A stretch of DNA of 13,285 nucleotides from Spirochaetaceae bacterium (GTDB lineage: Bacteria; Spirochaetota; Spirochaetia; SZUA-6; RPPD01): NCBI GenBank assembly GCA_003818675.1, contig RPPD01000015.1:1-13285 (forward strand). Direction: 5' to 3'. A model generated the notes under the pieces. It did no database searches. It was not told the DNA's origin and was given only the letters and a program-made list of their open reading frames with translations. A program made the translations under genes and the position numbers. Positions 1 to 8,400 of this stretch are shown one piece after another; the stretch's first letter is position 1; each line of letters opens with the position of its first letter.

Positions 1-2
1 AG

Positions 3-287
3 TTCCCGCAATGGATGCTTGACCTGCGCCGGGCAGAAATTATCTTTTTCGGATCCCTGCCGATTACTTTTCTCCTTTCTTTCCAGGCAGTAGAAGTGGG
101 CCGCTACTATTATAATGGTCAGGATCCGGATTACGCACCATGGCCATTCCGCTCCACCTCGCCTGTTGCCTATACAACCGAGGAACAATGGATGATAATT
201 GGAGGTGCTGTTATTTTTTCCGCAACTTTCAGCCTGATTGATTTTATAATAAACAAGTCGGTGACTGCCCCTGAAGCGGGAAAATAG
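3..287 (+). CDS. small two-helix membrane protein, 5' end outside the window
   Basis: This is the C-terminal 94 residues of a protein whose frame stays open to the left edge, so its true start is probably upstream. An ATG at position 15 exists, but the codons before it encode F-P-Q-W, which continue naturally into MLDLRRAEIIFF. Two hydrophobic stretches are visible: IIFFGSLPITFLLSF near the start of the visible part, and WMIIGGAVIFSATFSLIDFII near the end. Between them is a Tyr/Pro-rich loop containing APWPFRS. From memory, similar short proteins with the pattern PQWxxDLRRAEI are conserved without known function in spirochaetes, usually as longer precursors with a signal peptide. The stop is followed after one base by the start of the pseudouridine synthase gene, so the two are probably co-transcribed. 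Function unknown. Confidence 0.7.
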   Translation, partial: FPQWMLDLRRAEIIFFGSLPITFLLSFQAVEVGRYYYNGQDPDYAPWPFRSTSPVAYTTEEQWMIIGGAVIFSATFSLIDFIINKSVTAPEAGK

Positions 288-288
288 C

Positions 289-1293
289 ATGTCCAATATC
301 CAGCCTGGCGCTGAATCGGAAAACCGGACAGATTGCCGCACAATAACCGCAAAGGAAATAGCAAAAGAAATCCGTCTTGATATATATCTGTGCGAAAATG
401 AAGCACTCTGCTCACGAAGCCAGCTTAAGACCCGTGTCCGTGACATCACGGTCAATGGGAAACCTGTCAAGCTCGGCAAAAAGATCAAACCTGGCGATGT
501 GATAAAGCTTGTCTATCAGGAACCTGTTCCTGTGTCGCTTGTTCCGGAACCCATGGACTTGCGCATAATTTACGAGGACGATGACATCATCGTGGTCAAC
601 AAGCCCTGCGGACTTGTAGTGCATCCCGGTGCCGGCAATCCAACAGGCACCCTGGTAAATGGGCTTTTGGCGCATTGTGGAAATATTTCAGAAAACTTTA
701 ACTCAACAAATGTACAGCCGGAATCCGCTCTGCGGCCCGGTATAGTCCACAGGCTGGACAAGGACACATCGGGTGTGATACTTGCGGCAAAACATCATGC
801 ATCACTTGAGTACTGCGCAGCACAGTTCCGCAAACGCAGAACAAAAAAGTTCTACCTTGCAATCGTTGCAGGAAAGCTCGCCTCTCGCACCGGGACCATC
901 ACCACATCCTTTGCCCGCGACCGTTGGGACAGGAAACGCTTTGCCTGTGCATTAATAGATCCTGGCCGTCCCTTTCATGGCAAAATAGCCACAACGCGTT
1001 ACAGGGTAATCCGCGAATGGGACCGGGGGAGCCTTGTTGCGCTCTACCCCCAAACAGGCAGGACGCACCAGCTTCGCGTTCACATGAAGTTTCTGGACAA
1101 CCCAGTATTCGGTGATGTGCTGTACAACAAAAAAAAGGACTACGCGAACATGGGCCTCATGCTCCATGCATACAGGCTGCGTATAAAAATTCCTGGTACC
1201 GGAAAGCTCATGCTTTTCACAGCGCCAATGCCGAAACGTTTCAGGCTGCTAATAGACATCCTGGCAGGGAAATCAACAGCTTCCCGGCTCTAG
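289..1293 (+). CDS. RluA/RluD-family 23S rRNA pseudouridine synthase
   Basis: A 334-residue enzyme that isomerises specific uridines to pseudouridine in RNA, most likely in large-subunit rRNA. Residues 28-76 form an S4 RNA-binding domain (LDIYLCENEAL, then SRSQLKTRVRD, VNGKPV and KPGDVIKL). The catalytic domain follows from about residue 92. It carries the family signature HRLDKDTSG with the catalytic aspartate at D157, the upstream motif VVNKPCGLVVHPG, and the late motif TGRTHQLRVHM. Length and domain order fit RluD-type enzymes (typically about 320 residues). The start ATG lies one base after the stop of the upstream membrane-protein gene, which suggests one transcript, though the Shine-Dalgarno match is weak. 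The 3' end overlaps the convergent minus-strand gene by 4 bp. The exact target uridines (RluD, RluC or other) cannot be told from sequence, so no symbol is assigned. Family confidence is high. Confidence 0.95.
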   Translation: MSNIQPGAESENRTDCRTITAKEIAKEIRLDIYLCENEALCSRSQLKTRVRDITVNGKPVKLGKKIKPGDVIKLVYQEPVPVSLVPEPMDLRIIYEDDDIIVVNKPCGLVVHPGAGNPTGTLVNGLLAHCGNISENFNSTNVQPESALRPGIVHRLDKDTSGVILAAKHHASLEYCAAQFRKRRTKKFYLAIVAGKLASRTGTITTSFARDRWDRKRFACALIDPGRPFHGKIATTRYRVIREWDRGSLVALYPQTGRTHQLRVHMKFLDNPVFGDVLYNKKKDYANMGLMLHAYRLRIKIPGTGKLMLFTAPMPKRFRLLIDILAGKSTASRL

Positions 1294-2813
1294 TCCACGA
1301 CAAACACACCCCTCACCATTCCCATCCAGCATGAAAAAGGAATTTCACCTTTCTGTGTTGGTGTGAATGTAACGGTATGCACGCCACCCTGGCTTATCCG
1401 CTGCGAGATATTCAGGGACGGAACTATGATCCGGTTCGTGCACCCGGTCACCGAATCGCCATAAATAGCCCACTCAACCGGTACGCCGGCCTTCAACTTC
1501 AGCACCGACGGTGAAAATCCCCGGGAAGCAATATGCATTTCCACACGCTGCGTGGATACGCGCTGGTCTGTCCCGGTTTGCACCGGTTGCACCGGTTGCT
1601 CCGGCAGCGGAGCTGATGGTTCCCGCACTGCCTTAGCCTCTGAAGTCGCAGGCCCTGGGTCCTGGAGCCGAAGCGCCTCATTAAGGGATTCACGGCCTGC
1701 ATCAGAATCAGGGTTTGCAGAGACGACAGCAACCCCCTGGACCTGGCCGTCTTCGACAGTTCCGGCAAATACGTTTCCCTGAAAATCAAACAACGCGGTG
1801 CCTGAAAAAAAGGTGAACAGGGCAAAGACAATTATAAGGATGCCCGCTGTTTTTGTGAGAAAGGCCAGACCGCGCCGGTGGGTCCATGAAGCAGACAGTC
1901 CCGTGATGAAGAGAACGGGCAATGTACCGAGGCTGAACAAGAACATGACCATCGCTCCCTGCATGAATCCCCCCGAGCCGAGTGCGAGCACCTGCATGCT
2001 CTGTGTGAAGCCGCACGGCAGAAAAAATGTTGCAGCCCCCAGGATCAACGGGGTGACCGGGTGCCGTGAAGCCTTGAGCCTCGTGAAACTGTTTTTTACA
2101 AACGCGGGAAGGGGAATTTTGATACCGATGGAAATTCTCCCGCCGGACAAAATCGAGAGCCCCATGACCACCATGATCACCGCATATACGATCGTAAATA
2201 TGGAGAGCAAACGTCCGGAGATCGAAAGACTTCCACCCAGCATTCCAAGCACCCCTCCAAGAATGAAAAAAGCAGCGAGCCTGCCGGCGTGAAAAAGCGC
2301 GTTTGCGCGGAATGCCCCGGTGCCGGCGGATTCATTCTCCCGGCCCCGGTACATTTCACTAAAAGCCAGCACAAGCGAGCCGACCACGGCGAAACAGGTC
2401 GAAACCGAGGCGACCAGCCCGATGACCACAGCGAGGCCCGCATGTGGCAACTCATCCCCCGGATTCAGCGCTTCGATGATGCCGCTTGATTGAAGCAACA
2501 GAAAGAGAACAATTACAGCCCCGGCGCCCGCGAATCCCAAAAGCCATTGCCTGAAACTGTCCTTCCTGTCGGTCTTTTTTTCGGCCAAAGTCACTGGCGT
2601 ATTTTCCGCCCGTATGGTGTACCCGTTTTTTTCAGCAACAGCTGATACCTCGTTTAAATCCGGAGCCCGGGCTTCGAAATAGAGATCCCCGGTTTGTTTG
2701 GAGAGACTGACCTCGGCATGGTGCACGCCCTTGACTTTCGCAAACTCGTCAGTCAAAAGTGTCACACAGTTCTTGCAGTGCATGCCTTTTATAAAAACCT
2801 GAATATGGTTCAT
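1290..2813 (-). CDS. HMA / DsbD-UreH-like transmembrane / cupredoxin fusion protein, copper operon
   Basis: A 507-residue membrane protein with three parts. Residues 1-70 are a heavy-metal-associated domain with the metal site GMHCKNC (C13, C16), expected in the cytoplasm. Residues 90-340 hold about seven transmembrane helices of the sulfite-exporter TauE/SafE, UreH or DsbD-like type. Cysteines fall in the helix motifs VSTC (C140) and FFLPCGFTQ (C267), positions resembling the redox pair of DsbD. A Pro/Gln/Ala-rich linker at about 365-420 leads to a cupredoxin-like domain at 420-507, with likely copper ligands C458 (TGCTN), C495 and nearby M497/M499 (FSCWMGM). The gene starts 3 bp after csoR, with a GGGGTGA purine-rich stretch overlapping the csoR stop as probable ribosome site. 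The context supports copper handling: export, trafficking or thiol-linked reduction. Homologues are often labelled sulfite exporter family, but sulfite transport is unlikely here. The mechanism is inferred. Confidence 0.85.
   Translation of the reverse strand: MNHIQVFIKGMHCKNCVTLLTDEFAKVKGVHHAEVSLSKQTGDLYFEARAPDLNEVSAVAEKNGYTIRAENTPVTLAEKKTDRKDSFRQWLLGFAGAGAVIVLFLLLQSSGIIEALNPGDELPHAGLAVVIGLVASVSTCFAVVGSLVLAFSEMYRGRENESAGTGAFRANALFHAGRLAAFFILGGVLGMLGGSLSISGRLLSIFTIVYAVIMVVMGLSILSGGRISIGIKIPLPAFVKNSFTRLKASRHPVTPLILGAATFFLPCGFTQSMQVLALGSGGFMQGAMVMFLFSLGTLPVLFITGLSASWTHRRGLAFLTKTAGILIIVFALFTFFSGTALFDFQGNVFAGTVEDGQVQGVAVVSANPDSDAGRESLNEALRLQDPGPATSEAKAVREPSAPLPEQPVQPVQTGTDQRVSTQRVEMHIASRGFSPSVLKLKAGVPVEWAIYGDSVTGCTNRIIVPSLNISQRISQGGVHTVTFTPTQKGEIPFSCWMGMVRGVFVVD
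1578..1604. repeat. three tandem 9-bp units in the linker of the fusion protein
   Basis: Two identical units TTGCACCGG and one variant TTGCTCCGG follow each other without a gap. On the coding (minus) strand they encode PEQ-PVQ-PVQ in the Pro/Gln linker between the membrane domain and the cupredoxin domain. This is a small in-frame repeat that could vary in copy number by slippage and so change linker length. Confidence 0.8.
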
Positions 2814-2816
2814 AAA

Positions 2817-3089
2817 TCACCCCATGTATTTGTCGAGAATTGTCATGATTTCATCCACCTTTTCCTTGCCGCCACCGGCTTCAACCGCGTCACGGACACA
2901 GGTGTTCATGTGCTGGCGAAGCACAGTGCTGTTTGCCTTTTTTAAAAGGGCCGCCACTGACAGGATCTGTTTTGAAACATCAATACAGTATCTGTCAGCC
3001 TCAATCATCCTGATGATGCCTTCGATCTGGCCCTTCGCATTGTTCAGGGTCCCTATTGCCTCCTGGCTTTCGCATGAGCAATGATCCAT
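2817..3089 (-). CDS. csoR: CsoR-family copper-sensing repressor
   Basis: A 90-residue all-helical metal-sensitive repressor (DUF156/CsoR family) that binds operator DNA when metal-free and lets go on binding Cu+. The family Cu+ site C-H-C is intact: C35 (in RYCIDV), H60 and C64 (in LRQHMNTC), at nearly the same positions as in characterised CsoR proteins. This favours copper over the nickel (RcnR) and formaldehyde (FrmR) branches. The N-terminus has an extra cluster, H3-C4-S5-C6, that could also bind metal. The start ATG has a good ribosome site AGGAG 7 bases upstream that overlaps the copA stop. The gene lies 11 bp downstream of copA and 3 bp upstream of the HMA/cupredoxin fusion gene, so it is in one operon with its probable targets. 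Autoregulation through the palindrome ahead of copA is inferred. Confidence 0.93.
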   Translation of the reverse strand: MDHCSCESQEAIGTLNNAKGQIEGIIRMIEADRYCIDVSKQILSVAALLKKANSTVLRQHMNTCVRDAVEAGGGKEKVDEIMTILDKYMG

Positions 3090-3095
3090 CGTTTC

Positions 3096-3102
3096 TCTCC
3101 TT
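3096..3102 (-). promoter_or_regulatory. csoR ribosome binding site overlapping the copA stop
   Basis: On the minus strand the copA stop and the Shine-Dalgarno run together as TAAGGAG, followed 7 bases later by the csoR ATG. This fixes the csoR start and suggests that translation of copA and csoR is coupled. Confidence 0.75.
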
Positions 3103-5371
3103 ATTTCTTCCGATTTTTCCCAAACCGTTTAAGTCTCAATGCATTAGTAACGACAGAAACCGAACTCATGCTCATGGCAGCCGCTGCAATCACCGGATTC
3201 AAGAGCGGACCGCCGAAAAGATAGAGAAGACCGGCGGCGACCGGGATCCCAAGCACATTGTAGCCAAAGGCCCAAAAAAGGTTCTGCCTGATATTCCGCA
3301 TGGTCCGCCGCCCAAGCATCAGCGCCGTGGGCACATCCAGGAGACTGGACCTGGTGAGGACAACGTCCGCGGATTCGATCGCCACGTCGGTGCCCGACCC
3401 GATGGCAATGCCCACATCCGCAATTGCGAGCGCCGGCGCATCGTTGATGCCGTCGCCCACCATCGCGGTCCTCTTTCCCGATGAGACGAGTGCCTTGATG
3501 TGTCCCGCTTTCTGGTCCGGAAGCACTTCCGCAATCACTTCCTGGATGCCCACCTGCCGCGCGATCGCCTCTGCCGCGGGTTTCCGGTCACCGGTCAGCA
3601 TGACGCTCCTGATTCCCATGTTAGCAAGCCGTGCGATGGCCTCTGCGCTTTCAGGTTTTACCACATCGGCACAGGCTATGATTCCGGCCAGGATTCCGTC
3701 AACCGCGACATACAGCACGGTCGCGCCATTGTTTTCATGCACCGCAACTTTTTCAACAAGCGTCTCCATGATACTGACCTGCCGACCCTCAAGGAACCTG
3801 AGGTTTCCCACAAGAACGTTTTTTTTATCGATGACAGCCTCTATCCCGTTTCCCGGAATGGCCTTAAAGCTCGCGGGCTGGCTCTCCATAATCCCGGCCT
3901 CATTCGCTTTTGTCGCCACTGCTTCCGCAAGAGGGTGTTCCGAATTCTTTTCCGCGCTCGCTGCAAAAAACAAAAGCTCATGTTCCGAAAATGGCGCAAG
4001 AGCCAAGAGCGCCGTAACCTGCGGCCTGCCGATTGTAATGGTCCCGGTCTTGTCAAAGACCACGATCTCCAGACTGCTCGTCGCCTCAAGTGCGGGTCCG
4101 CTCTTGAAAAGGATGCCTAATTCAGCCCCGCGTCCTGTTCCGGTCATGATGGCTGCTGGTGTGGCAAGCCCCAGCGCGCAGGGACAGGCGATCACAAGAA
4201 CAGTTACAAGACGCGTCAGGGCAAAGACAAAGCTTTCCCCGGCGAAAAGCCAAAGCAGGCCGGAAACCAGGGCTGTTGCCATGACAATGGGCACGAAATA
4301 TCCTGATACCACATCAGCCAGCCGCGCGATGGGCGCCTTGGACCCCTGTGCGTCCGATACGAGCTTGACTATCTGCGCCAGGGCAGTATCCTTGCCGACC
4401 CTTTCCGCCCGGAATAAAACAGTCCCATTTTTGTTGAGGCTCGCTCCAATGATCTTGTCACCGGGTTTTTTCTCCACCGGCAGGCTTTCTCCGGTGAGCA
4501 TGGATTCATCCACCGCTGTAAGGCCTTCCACAACCTCGCCATCCACGGGAATCCGCTGCCCCGGCCTGACACGGACCAGGTCTCCCGGCTCAACATCTCC
4601 GGCTGCAATTTCCCTCTCTACGCCGGCTGTAACAATCGTCGCAGTGGCCGGCGCCAGGTTCATCAGTTTGCGGATTGCCGCTCCAGCGCGTCCCTTTGAC
4701 CGTGCTTCAAGCATCTTTCCAAGAAGTATGAGGGTAATGATAACCGCCGCGGTTTCAAAATAAAGCTGTTCAGCAAACACGAACTCTCCCTGCCAGATGC
4801 GGACGATGGAAAACAGGCTGTAGGCGACGGCCGCCCCGGTGCCAAGCGCAATGAGGGAATCCATGTTAGGTGAAAGCCTTGCCAAAGATGAAAAGCCGAC
4901 ACTGTAAAAATGCCGGCCGGCAACCAGGGACGGAATGGTGAGGCCCAGGCAGACCAGCGCATAGACAAGCGGCATCTGCATTGGGTCAAGAAATTCAGGA
5001 AAGGGCAGCCGCACAAAACTGATCATGGGCGCCATGGCGAGGTATAAAAGCGGGAGCGTGAAAACCAGTGACAGAATAAACCGGTTTCGAAGAATGCGGA
5101 TCTCCCGGTCCTTGCGCGCTTGATCCTGGTCAGCGGTCAGGTCATCGGTTTCCAAAGGCTGGTACCCCAGCTTTTTGATAATATCCTTGACCTCGAAAAG
5201 GCGAAGTTCACTGTTTGATATGTTAACAGAGGCTTTTTCAGTCGCAAAATTAACGCTTGCCGAAAGCCCTTCATGGCTGTTCAATGCCTTCTCTATCCTG
5301 GCAGCACATGCCGCACAGGTCATCCCACCTATGGAAAGCTCAACATTCCTGTTTATAACTTGCTGCATCAT
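3101..5371 (-). CDS. copA: copper-exporting P1B-1-type ATPase
   Basis: A 756-residue Cu+-transporting ATPase of the cytoplasmic membrane, numbered from the ATG chosen here. It has one N-terminal HMA domain with the site GGMTCAAC (C19, C22), eight expected transmembrane helices, the actuator motif TGES (293-296), the transmembrane metal site CPC (396-398), the phosphorylated DKTGT (D440), the HP pair of P1B ATPases (479-480) and GDGIND (639-644). YN in helix 7 (704-705) and M733 plus S737 in helix 8 complete the Cu+ signature, arguing against zinc, cadmium or cobalt. Start choice: the frame can be read 24 codons further up from a TTG, but that stretch lies over a GC-rich palindrome and reads as low-complexity (PLPHRGWGW). 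The ATG at 5371 has GGGAG six bases upstream; the next codon is also ATG. It is the first gene of the copA-csoR-fusion operon. Confidence 0.97.
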   Translation of the reverse strand: MMQQVINRNVELSIGGMTCAACAARIEKALNSHEGLSASVNFATEKASVNISNSELRLFEVKDIIKKLGYQPLETDDLTADQDQARKDREIRILRNRFILSLVFTLPLLYLAMAPMISFVRLPFPEFLDPMQMPLVYALVCLGLTIPSLVAGRHFYSVGFSSLARLSPNMDSLIALGTGAAVAYSLFSIVRIWQGEFVFAEQLYFETAAVIITLILLGKMLEARSKGRAGAAIRKLMNLAPATATIVTAGVEREIAAGDVEPGDLVRVRPGQRIPVDGEVVEGLTAVDESMLTGESLPVEKKPGDKIIGASLNKNGTVLFRAERVGKDTALAQIVKLVSDAQGSKAPIARLADVVSGYFVPIVMATALVSGLLWLFAGESFVFALTRLVTVLVIACPCALGLATPAAIMTGTGRGAELGILFKSGPALEATSSLEIVVFDKTGTITIGRPQVTALLALAPFSEHELLFFAASAEKNSEHPLAEAVATKANEAGIMESQPASFKAIPGNGIEAVIDKKNVLVGNLRFLEGRQVSIMETLVEKVAVHENNGATVLYVAVDGILAGIIACADVVKPESAEAIARLANMGIRSVMLTGDRKPAAEAIARQVGIQEVIAEVLPDQKAGHIKALVSSGKRTAMVGDGINDAPALAIADVGIAIGSGTDVAIESADVVLTRSSLLDVPTALMLGRRTMRNIRQNLFWAFGYNVLGIPVAAGLLYLFGGPLLNPVIAAAAMSMSSVSVVTNALRLKRFGKNRKK

Positions 5372-5381
5372 TACCAACTCC

Positions 5382-5410
5382 CAACCCCACCCCCTATGGG
5401 GGAGGGGTTG
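5382..5410. promoter_or_regulatory. GC-rich near-perfect palindrome ahead of copA, candidate CsoR operator
   Basis: The arms are 13 bp (CAACCCCACCCCC and GGGGGAGGGGTTG on the plus strand) around a 3-bp TAT centre, with 12 of 13 positions pairing. The site lies 10 bp upstream of the copA ATG and just downstream of a TTGACA hexamer. CsoR-family operators are known to be GC-rich pseudo-palindromes with C-runs and G-runs flanked by A/T, which fits. The alternative is an interspersed palindromic repeat of the kind scattered in many genomes. It is not a typical intrinsic terminator, because no T-run follows it on the minus strand. Confidence 0.55.
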
Positions 5411-5414
5411 CTTA

Positions 5415-5443
5415 AAGCTAATAATGCAAGGCCGCAATGTCAA
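5415..5443 (-). promoter_or_regulatory. candidate copA promoter
   Basis: A perfect TTGACA at 5443-5438 (minus strand) overlaps the TGA stop of the histidine kinase gene. Two weak -10 candidates follow: TATTAG after 14 bp (4 of 6 consensus bases) and TAGCTT after 17 bp (3 of 6). Transcription from here would run straight into the palindrome at 5410-5382, placing a repressor site at or just after the start point. The -35 is strong but the -10 is poor. Confidence 0.4.
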
Positions 5444-8400
5444 GAGGATAAAACTGACTGGATTATCTCATTCAGTTCACCGAACCGATAGGGTTTGAGT
5501 ATCTTGCCGGCGAACCCGTATTTTTTTGGTGAAGACATGACCGGATCCTCGGAATAGCCGCTTGAGGCGATGATCTTCGCATCCGGATCCATCTGCAAAA
5601 GCGCCTTTACAATCTCCTTGCCACCCTTGCCACCGGGGATGGTGAGATCAAGAATGGCAATTTTGAACGGTTTGCCCTCATCGCGGGCGATTTTGAATTT
5701 TGCAAGCGCCTCCGGGCCGTCTTTGGCCGTTTCCACAGAACAGCCGATTCGTTCAAGCATTGTAATGACAATCTCCCGGATATAATCTTCGTCATCCATG
5801 ACCAAAACGCGTCCGCACAGCATGCCTGTCATTTTCAATTTCCGCGTTGTCTCCACCGTTTCCTTTTTTGATGCGGGAAGCCAGACTGTGATCAGCGTGC
5901 CCTTCCCGACCTCGGATTCAGCCTCAATCAGACCGTCATGCTTTTTAATGATTGAATAGGAGGTGGCAAGACCCAGGCCACTCCCTGTTTTCTTGGTAGT
6001 GAAGAACGGATCAAATATCTTCGTCAGATTCTCGTGCGGAATCCCGACGCCCTCGTCCCTGATCCTGATGCACACGTAGTCCCCGGGCTTTAAAAGCGGG
6101 TGGGTCCCTTTGACAAGACTCATGTTTTTGACACTCACCTCAAGCACACCGCCCTTGCCCATTGCGTGCTTTGCATTGATCACGATGTTGTCAAACGCCT
6201 GACTGAGCTGGTTTTCATCAAAATCACAATTCCACAAATCCTCCGGGATGTCATAGAGACATCGAACATTTGAACCGGAAAGCGCAAAGGCCACCGTTTC
6301 CTTCACAACCTTTCCGATATTGCCTGTGTTTTTTACAGGGGTACCGCCCTTTGAGAATGTCAACAGCTGCTGGGTGAGGTTCCGCGCGCGGCCGTATACC
6401 GCGAGGGCCCGTTCAAGAAGCGGATCCACCTGATGGTACATTCCGGAGCCCAGGTAATCACGCGCAATTTCAAGGTATCCAAAGATGCCACCCAGGAGAT
6501 TGTTGAAGTCATGCGCGATCCCGCCGGCCAGAAGCCCGATGGATTCCAGCTTCTGCGTGCGGATGAGATTTTCCTCCGTCTTCTGCTTCTCCGTATTGTC
6601 GCGAAAGACAAGGACAACGCCGACAGTTCTGGAATGCATGTCCCTGATGGGCGCGCCCGAGTCCACGATGATACGCTCGCCGCCGTCCTTCGAAATGAGC
6701 AGCGTGTGATTGGCGAGCGATACGATCTCTCCCGTGCGCATGACCTCGTCCGCGGGGTTCGGTCTGGGCTCCCGCGAAGTTTCATCGACGATCCTGAAAA
6801 CCTCGGAGAGATTCCGGCCCTGGGCCTCCTCCAGTTTCCATCCTGTGAGATGCTCCGCGACGCTGTTCATGAGAACTATCCTGCCGCTTGTGTCCGTGCT
6901 TATCACTGCATCACCGATGCTCCGCAGTGTTACGGAGAGCCGTTCCTTCTCCGCGGCAAGGGATTCCTCGGCTATCTTGCGCTCTGTAATATCCTGGATA
7001 GTGCCGAACATCCGCATCGCTTTCCCGTTGTTGTCAATGGCGAGCTGTCCCAACCCGTGCACCCATCGCTCGGTATGGTCATCAATCCGGATGATCCGGT
7101 ATTCCCGGTCAAAGGTGTGAAGGTCCCTGATCACGTGATTGGCGAGATACTCCTGCATTTCCACCCGGTGATCGGGATGGACAACTAAAATCCACCCGTT
7201 GACATCACGTCTGAAATCCTGGTCTATACCGAAAAGTTCATAGAGTGCCGGTGAACCCTCCCAGGTGCCGGACACGATATCCAGGGTATAGTGGCCAAGC
7301 TGCGCCACGCGCTGGGATTCATTGAGCAGGGCCTCGCGTGCCAGGATTTCCAGCTCGGCCTTGTGGCGCTCGGTAACGTCACGGAAGAATACTGTCATCC
7401 GGCGCAAGCCGGTGTTGAAGGCGTGGATTGAGTAAACCCCGCTGATCTGCTTGTTGTCGTCATAGGACACCTGTTCCATTTCAAAATGTCCTGCCCCAAG
7501 CGCAACATCACGATATTTTCCCGGGAGCTCGGTGGCAGCCAGTGGAGGGAACGCCTCTTCAATCGTTTTTCCGATAAAGTCCCTTTGCTGGATCCCAAGG
7601 ATCTTTTCCGCAGCGGGATTGAATCCGATAAAGACAAGGTTGTTGTCGGAGGCGACTTCATACATATGTGCGCCGAACATCGCGTTTTCGATGATCAGCC
7701 GCATCCGTTCCTCCTCCTCCACGAGAACGCGTTCCGCCTGTTTCTGCCGGGTGATGTCACGGGCCACCGCGAAGATGATGTTTTCCGCTGGAATGGGCAC
7801 GGAGTTCCATGCGAGCCAGCGATATTCACCGTTACTGCACAGATACCGGTTCTCAAAACCATAGACCGACTCGCCTTTAGCAAGATCGGAAATACATTCC
7901 TTCGTGGATTGCCGGTCGTCGGAATGGACAAACTCAATGAACGGTCTGGCGCGCAGTTCCTCGGGCGTGTAACCAAGAGTCTTTTGCCAGGCCGGATTCA
8001 GCTCCTTGAAAAATCCGTCAAATCCCACGGTCGCGAGCATGTCAATGGAATTGCTGAAAATGCGGTCCCTCTCCGAGACCGCTTGATGCCGGCGTATGAT
8101 GTTGATGAACTGCTCGCCTATTATCGTAAGACGCGGAATGATGTTGACAGGCCATTCCTTCACAGGCTTAAAGGCCGTAAGATTGATAAATCCCGACTCT
8201 CCTTTGAACTGGAAGGGAAAGATGACAGTCGCGTATATTCCCGCTTTTTTTACGAACTCTATCTCTTTTACCGCGTCCGGTGGCGCCTTGTGCGCCTCGT
8301 CCAAAATTATAATGTTCCCTTGTACCATTTGCCGGTACATCCATGGAAACATCTTCTCGGTGATTTTTTCTTCCCTTGCGGGAATACCCTCGCGGGAGCT

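Noticed and set aside
1290..2813. Plain TauE/SafE sulfite exporter
   Set aside because: The HMA and cupredoxin domains with metal-ligand cysteines, and the position in a copA-csoR operon, point to metal handling instead.
3300..4763. 487-codon plus-strand open frame opposite copA
   Set aside because: Its translation is a Ser/Ala/Pro-rich shadow with no recognisable domain, lying wholly antisense to a clearly conserved ATPase.
5382..5410. Palindrome ahead of copA as an intrinsic terminator of the kinase gene
   Set aside because: No T-run follows the stem on the minus strand, and the stem abuts the copA ribosome site.
5372..5443. 24-codon N-terminal extension of CopA from a TTG start
   Set aside because: The extension reads through the GC-rich palindrome and the likely promoter and gives a low-complexity peptide. 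An ATG at 5371 has a good Shine-Dalgarno and begins just before the conserved HMA domain.
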